From: Ramlibacter monticola
GTDB taxonomy: Bacteria; Pseudomonadota; Gammaproteobacteria; Burkholderiales; Burkholderiaceae_C
DNA length: 64,000 bases
Direction: 5' to 3'
Assembly (NCBI RefSeq): GCF_016722785.1
Contig: NZ_JAEQNE010000001.1
Coordinates: forward strand, 992,001-1,056,000
Part shown: piece after piece, positions 37,558-45,254 of the stretch
Layout: each line of letters opens with the position of its first letter
Numbering within the stretch: the first letter of the stretch is position 1
The notes under the pieces: generated by a model
What the model saw: the letters and a program-made list of their open reading frames with translations, nothing else
Told to the model about the DNA's origin: nothing
Database searches by the model: none
Position numbers and translations under genes: made by a program

Positions 37558-38826
37558 CTACGCCGGCCGCACCATCTTGCAGGCGTGGGGCATTTCGGCT
37601 TGCGCCGGAGGGATCACCCGCACCGTGCGGAAGCCGTAGCCGGAGCCCTCGACGTCGAAGCGCACGCCCGGCGTGCCCTGGCGGTCCATCAGGCCCACCA
37701 CCAGCGGCTGCTGGAACTGGTGGTCGGCCGCGCGCATGCGTCCGCTCTGGCCGGCGAAGCCGACCTGCACCTGCTCCAGCGCCAGCGCCAGCGGCACCGC
37801 TTCGGTCGTGCGCGCGCGCTCGATCGCCTGCGCCAGCGCCTCCACCACCATCTGCATGCGCAGGTGCACGTAGTCGTCCGCCGGCCGCGGGAAGCGCTGG
37901 CGGAAGGACTGGTAGAAGGCCTCGCTCTCGCGCGTGGGCAGGTTCGGCAGCCACTCCGCCACCGCCAGCACCTTGCCGACGCCGGCCTCGCCGATCGCCG
38001 CCGGCGCGCCCAGCGCATTGCCGTAGAAGGTGTAGAAGCGGCCCTCGAAGCCGATCTCGCGCGCGGCCTTCACCAGCAGCGTGAGGTCGTTGCTGAAATT
38101 GCCGGTGATCACCGCGTCGGCGCCGCTCGCCTTGATCTTGGTCGCGTAGGGCGCGAAGTCCTTGATGCGCAGCAGCGGGTGCAGTTCCTCGCCCACCACC
38201 TGCACGTCGGGGCGCTGGGCGGCGAGCTGCCGGCGCGCCTCGCGCTGCACCGCCTGGCCGAAGCTGTAGTCCGGGTTCAGCAGGTACACCGAGCGCACCG
38301 CCTTGTCCTCGCGCAGCACCGACATCAGGGCGCCCATGCGCATGTCGGCGTGGGCGTCGAAGCGGAAGTGCCAGAAGCTGCACTTGTCGTTGGTGAGGAT
38401 GGGGTCGACCGCGGAGTAGTTCAGGAAGACGACCCGCCGCTCGGGCTCCCGCTCGTTGTGCTTGTTGACGGCGTCGATCAGCGCCGCGGCGACCGCGGAG
38501 GAATTTCCCTGCAGGACCACGCGCGCGCCGTCGTCGATGGCCGAGCGCAGCGCGGACAGCGCCTCCTCGATCTGCCCCTTGCTGTCGTAGCGATCGAGCT
38601 GCAGCGGCCGCGCGCCCGCGCGGGTGCGCACGCCGCCGCGCTGGTTGACGCGCTCCACCGCCCACGCGAGGTTGCGGAACACCGCCTCGCCGCCGTTGGC
38701 GTTGCCGCCCGAGAGGCCTTCGATCATCGCGAGCTTCACGGGGGCGGCCGCCTGCGCGCGCGCGAAGGCAGGAAGAAGTGCTGCTGCAGCGGCCGATTTC
38801 AAGACCGTGCGCCGGAGAATTTTCAT
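37558..38826 (-). CDS. Branched-chain-amino-acid-type ABC substrate-binding protein
   Basis: This 422-residue periplasmic receptor of the LivK family begins with signal peptide MKILRRTVLKSAAAAALLPA (LRRTVLK resembles a twin-arginine motif). Periplasmic-binding-protein domains follow (VKLAMIEGLSGGNANGGE, VVLQGNSSAVAAALIDAVN, VYLLNPDYSFGQAV). It would bind an amino acid, amide or aromatic acid for an ABC importer, but no permease or ATPase gene is nearby, so it is an orphan receptor here. It may share a transcript with the downstream aminotransferase despite repeat C. Confidence 0.85.
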   Translation of the reverse strand: MKILRRTVLKSAAAAALLPAFARAQAAAPVKLAMIEGLSGGNANGGEAVFRNLAWAVERVNQRGGVRTRAGARPLQLDRYDSKGQIEEALSALRSAIDDGARVVLQGNSSAVAAALIDAVNKHNEREPERRVVFLNYSAVDPILTNDKCSFWHFRFDAHADMRMGALMSVLREDKAVRSVYLLNPDYSFGQAVQREARRQLAAQRPDVQVVGEELHPLLRIKDFAPYATKIKASGADAVITGNFSNDLTLLVKAAREIGFEGRFYTFYGNALGAPAAIGEAGVGKVLAVAEWLPNLPTRESEAFYQSFRQRFPRPADDYVHLRMQMVVEALAQAIERARTTEAVPLALALEQVQVGFAGQSGRMRAADHQFQQPLVVGLMDRQGTPGVRFDVEGSGYGFRTVRVIPPAQAEMPHACKMVRPA

Positions 38827-38839
38827 GGGGGGGAAATCT

Positions 38840-38845
38840 CTTGAA
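38840..38845 (+). promoter_or_regulatory. Possible heat-shock (sigma-32) -35 element upstream of hsp20
   Basis: CTTGAA matches the sigma-32 -35 consensus and lies ~120 bases upstream of the Hsp20 start. The matching -10 (CCCCATNT-like) is weak (GCGCAGAT about 14 bases on), so this is only a candidate. Confidence 0.3.
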
Positions 38846-38966
38846 ATGCCGCGCCGGGTGCGCAGATGGGGACCAAGGCGGCGATCGAAGCGAGAGCCGC
38901 GGAGTTTAAAGGAAGCGGCGCCGAGGGCGCCGCGCCCAATCCCACCCAGTGACAGGAGATTTGGAC

Positions 38967-39329
38967 ATGTTGTTCGCCCCCGCCCTTCGCACTTCCCGCT
39001 CGTTCGACCGCAGCTTCGAGCGCTTCCTCAACGATCCGATCTTCCGGCCCGCCACCCGCGGGGTCAAGGTGGAGCAGACCGACGACGCCTGGACGCTGTC
39101 GCTCGACGTACCCGGCGTGGCCCGCGAGCAGCTCTCCATCGACGTCGACGGCACCGTGGTGAGCGTCAAGACGGTGGAAGGCGCCCCGCGCCAGTACCAG
39201 GCCGCCTACGAGTTCCCAGCCGAGATCGACACGGAGGCCACGACGGCGAAGCTGGAAAACGGCGTGCTGACGCTGGCCGTCGGCAAGAAGAAGCCGGTCG
39301 TGACCTCGCGCCAGATCGCCGTGCAGTGA
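38967..39329 (+). CDS. Hsp20/alpha-crystallin family small heat-shock protein
   Basis: This 120-residue protein has an alpha-crystallin domain from ~30 (VKVEQTDDAWTLSLDVPGVA, then LENGVLTLAVGKKKPV near the end). It is compact, lacking the usual EREYGRF loop, which is replaced by a short segment (EGAPRQYQAAYEFP). Small heat-shock proteins hold unfolding proteins without ATP. The ATG at 38967 has AGGAG eight bases upstream; a GTG 18 bases earlier is less likely. Repeat D follows the gene. Confidence 0.9.
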   Translation: MLFAPALRTSRSFDRSFERFLNDPIFRPATRGVKVEQTDDAWTLSLDVPGVAREQLSIDVDGTVVSVKTVEGAPRQYQAAYEFPAEIDTEATTAKLENGVLTLAVGKKKPVVTSRQIAVQ

Positions 39330-39372
39330 TTGCGCTCCGGCGCCCTTCTCTTCCGGGGCGCCACTTCAACAG

Positions 39373-39485
39373 CCGGACGCAGAGGACGCGAAGGGTACGC
39401 AGAGAACGCAAAAGAGGACCTTGGAATTTTCCTTGAAGGTCTTCTTCTGCGTCCTCTGCGTACCCTTCGCGCCCTCTGCGTCCGG
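39373..39485. repeat. Long-armed palindromic repeat, copy D
   Basis: The outer pairs are CCGGACGC / GCGTCCGG. The arms contain GCGAAGGGTACGCAG facing CTGCGTACCCTTCGC. The spacer has its own GACCTT / AAGGTC pairing. It lies between convergent hsp20 and methyltransferase genes. Confidence 0.85.
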
Positions 39486-39496
39486 TCGTTGGATGT

Positions 39497-40138
39497 TCAC
39501 ATCGGCTTGCGCGCCACCATCCCCAGCAGCGCCGAATGGCCCTTGTGCCCTGTGCCCTCGGCCAGCTCGGTTTCGTACTCCCTCAGCTCCAGGATCTCGA
39601 GGTCGGCGAAGCCCTCGCGCAGCAGCTCCGGCGTGTACATGTGCGAGGTGAAGGGCGGGCCGCCGGTGCGGTATTCGAGCTGCCGGGGCGTGTAGCCCTG
39701 CAGGACAAGCCTCCCCCCGGGCTTCAGGCACTGCACCATCCCGCGGAAGATCTGCGTGCGCAGCTCCGGATGGGCGAACTGGATGAAGATGGCGACCACG
39801 CCGTCGTAGATGCTCTGGGGCCACTGCAGCGTGCCGATGTCGGCCACAGCGAAGTTCACCTTCACGCCGGTGATGCGGGCGAAGTCGCGCGCCTTGCGCA
39901 CGCCGACCTCGGAGATGTCGAAGGCGTCGACCGTCAGGCCCTGCTGGGCGAGCCAGACGCTGTTGCGGCCTTCGCCGTCCGCCAGCGAGAGCACGCGCTC
40001 GCCCGCCTCCCACAGCCAGGCGTGGTCGTGCAGCCAGGCGTTGGGCTCCGTGCCGAACAGGTAGCCCGACTCGGAGAAGCGCCGGTTCCACATGCCGGCG
40101 GGGTCCTCGAAGACGGTGGGCGGGGCCGAATCGCTCAT
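39497..40138 (-). CDS. Class I SAM-dependent methyltransferase
   Basis: This 213-residue protein has an N-terminal WNRRFSESGYLFGTEPNAWL segment, a SAM-binding glycine loop (VLSLADGEGRNSVWLAQ) and the acidic end of strand 2 in VDAFDISEVG. The motif WNxRF...YxFGxEPN is seen in TehB/thiopurine-methyltransferase-like proteins, often linked to tellurite or selenite detoxification; the substrate here is unknown. ATG 40138 is chosen over one 34 codons upstream. It is convergent with hsp20. Confidence 0.85.
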   Translation of the reverse strand: MSDSAPPTVFEDPAGMWNRRFSESGYLFGTEPNAWLHDHAWLWEAGERVLSLADGEGRNSVWLAQQGLTVDAFDISEVGVRKARDFARITGVKVNFAVADIGTLQWPQSIYDGVVAIFIQFAHPELRTQIFRGMVQCLKPGGRLVLQGYTPRQLEYRTGGPPFTSHMYTPELLREGFADLEILELREYETELAEGTGHKGHSALLGMVARKPM

Positions 40139-40209
40139 GCGTCGCATCTTAGGCAAGGGTTTCTGTCGCGGCGCTTGCAGGAAACCCGCGTCCCGCCCGA
40201 CGGCAGAGC

Positions 40210-41247
40210 TCAGGCCGAGGCCAGGGCCTGCAGCGGCCAACGCGGCTTGACGTCGAAGGCGTAGGAGGTCGTGGGCTGCTGCACCCCGGCCTGCAGCCGC
40301 ATGGTCGCGGCCAGGGCGATCATCGCCCCGTTGTCGGTACAGAGGGCCAGCTCGGGATAGTGCACCCTCACCCCGCGCTGCGCGCAGGCAGCGTCCAGCT
40401 GCTCGCGCAGGCGCCGGTTGGCGCCCACCCCGCCGGCGACCACGATGCGCCCGAGGGCATTGCGGTCGAGGGCCATGAGGGATTTTCTTACGAGGACCTC
40501 CACGATCGCCGCTTCGGTGGAAGCCGCGAGGTCGGCCTTCCTCGCGTCGAGGGCGTCCCCGAGCTTGTGCACCTGCGTGAGCACGGCGGTCTTCAGCCCG
40601 GCGAAGGAGAAGTCCAGGTCGCCGCTGTGCAGCAGCGGGCGCGGCAACTTGAAGGCCCGGGCGTCGCCCTGCTGCGCCAGTCGCGACAGCGCCGGGCCGC
40701 CCGGGTAGCCGAGTCCCAGCAGCTTGGCCGACTTGTCGAAGGCCTCTCCGGCCGCATCGTCGATGGTCTCGCCGAGCAGCGCGTAGCGGCCCACGCCGTC
40801 CACCTGCATCAGCTGCGTGTGGCCGCCCGAGACCAGCAGGGCGATGAAGGGGAATTCCGGCGGGTCCTGGCTGAGGAAGGGCGACAGCAGGTGGCCCTCG
40901 AGGTGGTGCACGCCCAGCACGGGCTTGCGCAGCGCGGCGCCCAGCGCGCAGGCCACGCCGGCGCCCACCAGCAGCGCGCCGGCCAGGCCGGGCCCGCGGG
41001 TATAGGCGACCACGTCCACCTCGCGCAGGCTGCGTCGCGCCTCCGCCAGCACCGCCTCGGCGAGCGGGAGCACGCGCCGGATGTGGTCGCGGCTGGCGAG
41101 CTCCGGCACCACGCCGCCATAGGCCTGGTGCATCTCGACCTGGCTGTGGAGCGCATGGGCGAGCAGCCGCGGCACGCCGGGGCCCTCGCCCTGCACCAGC
41201 GCCACGCCCGTTTCGTCGCAGGAAGATTCGATGCCCAGGACCAGCAT
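40210..41247 (-). CDS. tsaD: tRNA N6-threonylcarbamoyladenosine synthase TsaD
   Basis: This 345-residue ASKHA-fold protein starts [18 protein letters not shown] and has the metal-binding HHLEGH, ATP motif SGGHTQL and C-terminal [12 protein letters not shown]. It transfers threonylcarbamoyl to A37 of ANN-decoding tRNAs with TsaB and TsaE. It is divergent from the NIT-ANTAR regulator, with 46 bases between starts. Confidence 0.97.
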   Translation of the reverse strand: MLVLGIESSCDETGVALVQGEGPGVPRLLAHALHSQVEMHQAYGGVVPELASRDHIRRVLPLAEAVLAEARRSLREVDVVAYTRGPGLAGALLVGAGVACALGAALRKPVLGVHHLEGHLLSPFLSQDPPEFPFIALLVSGGHTQLMQVDGVGRYALLGETIDDAAGEAFDKSAKLLGLGYPGGPALSRLAQQGDARAFKLPRPLLHSGDLDFSFAGLKTAVLTQVHKLGDALDARKADLAASTEAAIVEVLVRKSLMALDRNALGRIVVAGGVGANRRLREQLDAACAQRGVRVHYPELALCTDNGAMIALAATMRLQAGVQQPTTSYAFDVKPRWPLQALASA

Positions 41248-41293
41248 GCGGGCGAGTTTATCCGCGGCATGGTTGTTGCTGTGTTCTCGGGAA

Positions 41294-42508
41294 ATGAAAT
41301 CCGCAACCAGCTTCCTGCTCGCCGCGCGCCAGTGCGAGATCGCCGAACTCGAGGAGCTCGCGCGCACCGGCGAACTCGTGGGCGCGACCGGCCGCTTCAT
41401 CCACGCCCTGCAGCGGGAGCGCGGCATCTGCAACGTCTTCCTCAGCTCCCACGGCAGCCGCTTCGCCTCGCAGCGGCTGCGGCAGGTGGAGGAGTGCGAG
41501 GCGGCCGAGCGCGAGGTGCGCGAGCAGTTCGAGGCGCTGGAGACCGATGCCCAGCGGGTGCGCAACGGCTCGCGCCTGTTCAGCCGCGTGGCCGTGGTGC
41601 TCCACGCCCTGGACGGCCTGCCCGCGCTGCGCGGGCGCATCGCGCGCCAGGCGCTGTCGGCGCGCGATGCCACCGTGGCCTACGTGAAGCTGGTGACGGG
41701 GCTGCTGGCGGTGGTGTTCGAGGCGGCGGACAGCGCCACCGATCCCAAGGTCTCGCGCGCGCTGGTCGCCATGTTCAACTTCATGCAGGGCAAGGAACTG
41801 GCCGGGCAGGAGCGCGCCCTGGGCGCCGGCGTGTTTGCCGCCGGCTACATCGACGCCTCCGGACAGCAGCAGTGGCGCCACCTGATCGAGTCGCAGCAGG
41901 CCTGCTTCCGGGTGTTCACCGACTTCGCCGACACCGAGGTGCTGCGCGCCGACCAGGCCAGCCGCGACCCGGCGGCGCTGGCGGAACTGGAGCGGCTGCG
42001 GCGCATCGGCTGCAGCACGCGGCGCGAGCTGGACCCCAACCTGAGCCAGGCCTGGTACGAGTGGGCGACGCGCCGCATCGACGCGATGCGCGCCGTGGAG
42101 GATGTGCTGGCGCGCCACCTGCGCGAGCTGTGCGAGGCGCGCATCGCGCAGGCCCGCTCCGAGCTGCGCGACCAGCGCGCGATGCTCGCCGCGCTGGCGA
42201 GCGATCCGGCCGCCGAGACCGGCGCCTCCTTCGGACCGCACCTGGAGCGCTCCGTCCTCGGCATGGTGCAGGAGCAGTCGCGGCGCCTGCAGCAGATGAG
42301 CGACGAGCTCGACGCGGTGCGCACTTCGCTCAACGAGCGCAAGCTGGTGGAGCGGGCCAAGGGCCTGCTGATGGCGCACCGGCAGATGACCGAGGACGAC
42401 GCGTACAAGGCGCTGCGCCAGATGGCGATGAACCAGAACCGGCGCATCGTCGACGTCGCCGAGGCGGTGCTGTCGCTCGCCGAGGTGCTGCCGGGAGGAT
42501 CCGGCTGA
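41294..42508 (+). CDS. NasR-like nitrate-sensing antiterminator (NIT + ANTAR)
   Basis: This 404-residue protein has an N-terminal NIT domain (around [20 protein letters not shown], residues ~34-52, within an all-helical ~300-residue region). It ends in an ANTAR RNA-binding domain (~340-400: [28 protein letters not shown] is inside it). This is the architecture of Klebsiella NasR, which binds nitrate or nitrite and then blocks terminator formation in the nas leader. ATG 41294 is chosen because it follows GGGAA and avoids overlap with tsaD. The likely RNA target is the two-hairpin leader ahead of nrtA, 1.3 kb downstream. Confidence 0.88.
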   Translation: MKSATSFLLAARQCEIAELEELARTGELVGATGRFIHALQRERGICNVFLSSHGSRFASQRLRQVEECEAAEREVREQFEALETDAQRVRNGSRLFSRVAVVLHALDGLPALRGRIARQALSARDATVAYVKLVTGLLAVVFEAADSATDPKVSRALVAMFNFMQGKELAGQERALGAGVFAAGYIDASGQQQWRHLIESQQACFRVFTDFADTEVLRADQASRDPAALAELERLRRIGCSTRRELDPNLSQAWYEWATRRIDAMRAVEDVLARHLRELCEARIAQARSELRDQRAMLAALASDPAAETGASFGPHLERSVLGMVQEQSRRLQQMSDELDAVRTSLNERKLVERAKGLLMAHRQMTEDDAYKALRQMAMNQNRRIVDVAEAVLSLAEVLPGGSG

Positions 42509-42564
42509 GGGCGCGGCGCCCAGGAACGGTGCGCCGCGCCCCCGATCGAGGCCCGTGGGGCGCT

Positions 42565-42918
42565 TCAGCTACCGCGGTAGGTCGTGCAGTTCCACGGCGA
42601 GCACAGCATCGGCACGTGGTAGTGCTGCGTGGTGTCGAAGATCGAGAAGCGGATCGGCACCTCCTCGATGAACGCGGGGTCCGGCAGCGCGACCCCCTTG
42701 CCGCGGAAGTACTCTTCCACGAAGAAGCGCAGCTCGTATTCGCCGATGGTCGTCTCGGCCGGCGTCAGGATCGGCTGGTCGGTCCGGCCGTCGGCATTGG
42801 TGTAGACGGTCTTCTGCAGAACGTAGCCGTAGCCGATGCGCTTCGAGAATTCGATCCGCATGCCGGCCCCGGGTCTGCCGGCGACGGTGTCCAGGACGTG
42901 AGTGGAAATGCCTGCCAT
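42565..42918 (-). CDS. uraH: 5-hydroxyisourate hydrolase
   Basis: This 117-residue transthyretin-fold enzyme starts MAGISTHVLDTVAGRPG (catalytic His in STHVLD), has HYHVPMLCSPW near the end and the diagnostic C-terminal tetrapeptide YRGS. It converts 5-hydroxyisourate to OHCU in urate degradation. No signal peptide, so cytosolic. It lies 51 bases downstream of an exported paralogue on the same strand. Confidence 0.95.
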   Translation of the reverse strand: MAGISTHVLDTVAGRPGAGMRIEFSKRIGYGYVLQKTVYTNADGRTDQPILTPAETTIGEYELRFFVEEYFRGKGVALPDPAFIEEVPIRFSIFDTTQHYHVPMLCSPWNCTTYRGS

Positions 42919-42969
42919 GTTGGCCCTTTGCTTTGGATGTTGCTTGTTGGGATCGTCTGGCCGCCGGTC

Positions 42970-43449
42970 TCAGCTGCCGCGGTAGTACGAATAACCCCAG
43001 GGGCTGAACAGCACCGGGACGTGGAAATTCTGGTTGGGGTCGTAGATGGCGAAGCGCAGCGGCACCTTCGTGAGGAAGTTCGGGCTGGGCAGGGCCGCGC
43101 CGCGCTGCAGGAAGTAGTCGTCGAGGTGCAGCAGGAGTTCGTAGCGTCCGGTCCTGAACTCGTCGCCGATCAGGATGGGGGCCGCGGTGCGACCGCCGGT
43201 GACGGTGTAGACGGTCTTCACGAGGCGATACTGGTCGCTGTTGCCGTTGCGGATGTTCAGGTCGATCTGCAGACCGGCGCCGGTGACGCCGAAGAAGGTG
43301 TCGATCGCATGCGCCGTCAGCCGGCCCGTCCCGGTCACCCCCAACCGGGCAGGCGCCGCCCGTGCGCTCCCGACGGGCGCGACGATACCCGTCGCACCCA
43401 CCGCCAGGGCGGTCGCCAGAAAGTCGCGCCGCTTGTTTTCATTGCTCAT
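42970..43449 (-). CDS. Exported hydroxyisourate-hydrolase-like protein (Tat-type signal)
   Basis: This 159-residue protein starts MSNENKRRDFLATALAVGATG, a twin-arginine-type signal (KRRDFLA) with cleavage likely after SARA or ARAAP. A transthyretin-like domain follows with the catalytic-type residues kept: His in LTAHAID, Arg in GGRTAAPI, His in NFHVPVLFSPW, and the C-terminal YRGS. A periplasmic 5-hydroxyisourate hydrolase or transthyretin-related binding protein is inferred. ATG 43449 has AGAGGGAC upstream. It forms a two-gene unit with uraH. Confidence 0.82.
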   Translation of the reverse strand: MSNENKRRDFLATALAVGATGIVAPVGSARAAPARLGVTGTGRLTAHAIDTFFGVTGAGLQIDLNIRNGNSDQYRLVKTVYTVTGGRTAAPILIGDEFRTGRYELLLHLDDYFLQRGAALPSPNFLTKVPLRFAIYDPNQNFHVPVLFSPWGYSYYRGS

Positions 43450-43637
43450 AAAGTGAGTCCCTCTTTTCTTCTCGCAATACACACCGGCGCTCGGTCCGCG
43501 GACGTCGCACCGGCAACTGCGGCACCCATGCCGGGAGCCGCCGTGTTACAGCTTGAAGCAGCCCCACGACGCGGACGTTGAGCGGCGTCAGCGTCGCGCG
43601 AAAGCACGCGCCATGTGTTCCATCCGCGCCACCAGCC

Positions 43638-43652
43638 GCACAGGAACAGTGC
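43638..43652. promoter_or_regulatory. NtrC-like binding palindrome
   Basis: GCAC-N7-GTGC matches the core of the NtrC consensus and lies about 150 bases upstream of the sigma-54 promoter of nrtA, a normal enhancer distance. A single site with eight conserved bases is weak evidence by itself. Confidence 0.4.
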
Positions 43653-43676
43653 GCCGCGCGCCATCAACGCGCATGC

Positions 43677-43777
43677 GTCATTCCCGCGACGGCGGGAATC
43701 CACGGCGCCCGGGAAACAAGTCGTCGCTCGCGGCGACTCTGGGGAAGCCCCGTGTTCCCGCCTCCGCGGGGACGCCG
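43677..43777. repeat. Pair of inverted ATTCCCGC-type hairpin repeats
   Basis: A perfect hairpin ATTCCCGC-GACG-GCGGGAAT (43680-43699) is followed by a related unit in inverse orientation, GTTCCCGC-CTCC-GCGGGGAC (43754-43773), so the two can also pair with each other. ATTCCC-N8-GGGAAT units are known as dRS3 elements in Neisseria, and similar ones are scattered in other betaproteobacteria. Confidence 0.7.
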
Positions 43778-43786
43778 CCGCCGGGG

Positions 43787-43802
43787 TGGCACGCCTCCTG
43801 CT
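43787..43802 (+). promoter_or_regulatory. Sigma-54 promoter of nrtA
   Basis: TGGCACG-CCTC-CTGCT matches the -24/-12 consensus TGGCACG-N4-TTGCW except for one base, with GG and GC exactly ten bases apart. The predicted start (~43813) is a few bases before the first leader hairpin. It implies control by NtrC or another enhancer-binding protein. Confidence 0.75.
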
Positions 43803-43820
43803 AACAACCCTACCGAACGG

Positions 43821-43918
43821 GCGCTAACGACGGCGCGCTGCACAACCCGAACCCTGGACAACGGCGTCCATCCCTGCGTGCGCGCGAGCCATGCAGTGCG
43901 ATGGGCGCCTTTCTTTTT
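43821..43918 (+). promoter_or_regulatory. ANTAR-type antitermination leader of the nrt operon
   Basis: Hairpin P1 is GCGCT-AACGAC-GGCGC (43821-43836). Hairpin P2 is TGGAC-AACGGC-GTCCA (43855-43870). Both have six-base loops with A at position 1 and G at position 4, the known ANTAR recognition rule. P2 overlaps the left arm of a 10-pair terminator, GGCGTCCATC (43863-43872) with GATGGGCGCC (43900-43909), followed by TTTCTTTTT (43910-43918). P2 and the terminator cannot form together. Binding of an ANTAR protein to P1-P2 should therefore let RNA polymerase into nrtA. Confidence 0.85.
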
Positions 43919-43938
43919 CCTCGCAACTGGAGCTGACG

Positions 43939-45243
43939 ATGCCAAGCAATACCAACAAGGTCTCCCGCCGATCCGTCCTGAAGGGGGCGACCGCCCTCGG
44001 CGCGGCGAGCGCTGCCGGCGGCCTGTGGCCGCTCACGGCCTCGGCGCAGGGCACCGGCCTCGAGACGAAGGCGGCCAAGCTGGGCTTCATCGCGCTCACC
44101 GACGCCGCGCCCCTGTTCGTGGCCGACGAGAAGGGCTTCTTCAAGAAGCACGGCATGACCGAGGTGGAAGTGCTGAAGCAGTCCTCCTGGGGCGCGACGC
44201 GCGACAACCTGGTGCTGGGCTCGAAGAGCAACGGCATCGACGGCGCGCACATCCTGACGCCCATGCCCTACCTGATCACGACCGGCGCGGTGACGGCGAA
44301 CAACGTGCAGGTGCCGATGAACATCCTGGCGCGCCTGAACCTCGGCGGCCAGTGCATCTCGGTGGCCAGCGAGTACAAGGACCTGAAGGTCGGCCTCGAC
44401 AACCGCGAGTTCAGGAAGGCCCTGCTGGCCAAGCGCGTGAAGACGGGCAAGGCGGTGAACGCCGCCATGACCTTCCCCGGCGGCACGCACGACATGTGGC
44501 TGCGCTACTGGATGGCCGCCGGCGGCGTCGATCCCAACCGCGACATCAACACCATCGTGGTGCCCCCGCCGCAGATGGTGGCCAACATGAAGGTGGGCAG
44601 CATGGACACGTTCTGCGTCTGCGAGCCCTGGAACCTGCAGCTCATTCACCAGAAGATCGGCTACACCGCGCTCACCACCAGCGAGCTCTGGATGAACCAT
44701 CCGGAAAAGGCCTTCGCGATGCGCGCCGACTACGTGCAGGCCAACCCGAACAGCACCAAGGCGCTGCTCAAGGCCATCATGGAAGCGCAGATGTACTGCG
44801 AGGAGGCGAAGAATCGCGCCGAGGTCGCCGAGATCTGCGCGCGGCGCCGCTGGATCAGCGCCCCGCTGGAAGACATCGTCGACCGCATGAAGGGCGATTT
44901 CGATTACGGCACGGGCCGCACCGAGTCCAACAGCAAGTACCAGATGCGCTACTGGAAGGACCACGCCTCCTACCCGTTCCAGAGCCACGACCTCTGGTTC
45001 CTCACCGAGAACATCCGCTGGGGCTACCTGCCGCCCAACCTGGACACCAAGGCGCTGATCGCCAAGGTGAACCGCGAGGACCTGTGGCGCGCCGCCGCCA
45101 AGGAGCTGGGCGTCGCGGCCAAGGACATCCCGGGCTCCACCTCGCGCGGCGTGGAGAAGTTCTTCGACGGCAAGGTGTTCGACCCGGCCAACCCGAAGAA
45201 GTATCTCGACTCGCTCGAGATCAAGAACATCAAGAGCGCCTGA
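43939..45243 (+). CDS. nrtA: Nitrate ABC transporter substrate-binding protein
   Basis: This 434-residue receptor starts with a twin-arginine signal (SRRSVLKGATALGAAS). The NrtA-like body includes KAAKLGFIALTDAAPLFVA, DGAHILTPMPYLITTG and the binding-site segment MTFPGGTHDMWLRYWMAAGG. It captures nitrate (or nitrite) in the periplasm; the Tat signal suggests folding before export. ATG 43939 has GGAG eight bases upstream. It is the first gene of a nrtA-nrtB-nrtD-kinase-receiver-cheX set. Confidence 0.92.
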   Translation: MPSNTNKVSRRSVLKGATALGAASAAGGLWPLTASAQGTGLETKAAKLGFIALTDAAPLFVADEKGFFKKHGMTEVEVLKQSSWGATRDNLVLGSKSNGIDGAHILTPMPYLITTGAVTANNVQVPMNILARLNLGGQCISVASEYKDLKVGLDNREFRKALLAKRVKTGKAVNAAMTFPGGTHDMWLRYWMAAGGVDPNRDINTIVVPPPQMVANMKVGSMDTFCVCEPWNLQLIHQKIGYTALTTSELWMNHPEKAFAMRADYVQANPNSTKALLKAIMEAQMYCEEAKNRAEVAEICARRRWISAPLEDIVDRMKGDFDYGTGRTESNSKYQMRYWKDHASYPFQSHDLWFLTENIRWGYLPPNLDTKALIAKVNREDLWRAAAKELGVAAKDIPGSTSRGVEKFFDGKVFDPANPKKYLDSLEIKNIKSA

Positions 45244-45254
45244 GGAGGCAAGCC

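Larger units (their letters stand above)
43450..43938. other. 489-base regulatory gap between uraH-type genes and nrtA
   Basis: The gap holds the minus-strand promoter region of the exported HIU hydrolase, an NtrC-like palindrome, two inverted ATTCCCGC-type hairpin units, a sigma-54 promoter and a two-hairpin antitermination leader, each listed separately. I see no protein gene in it. Confidence 0.7.
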
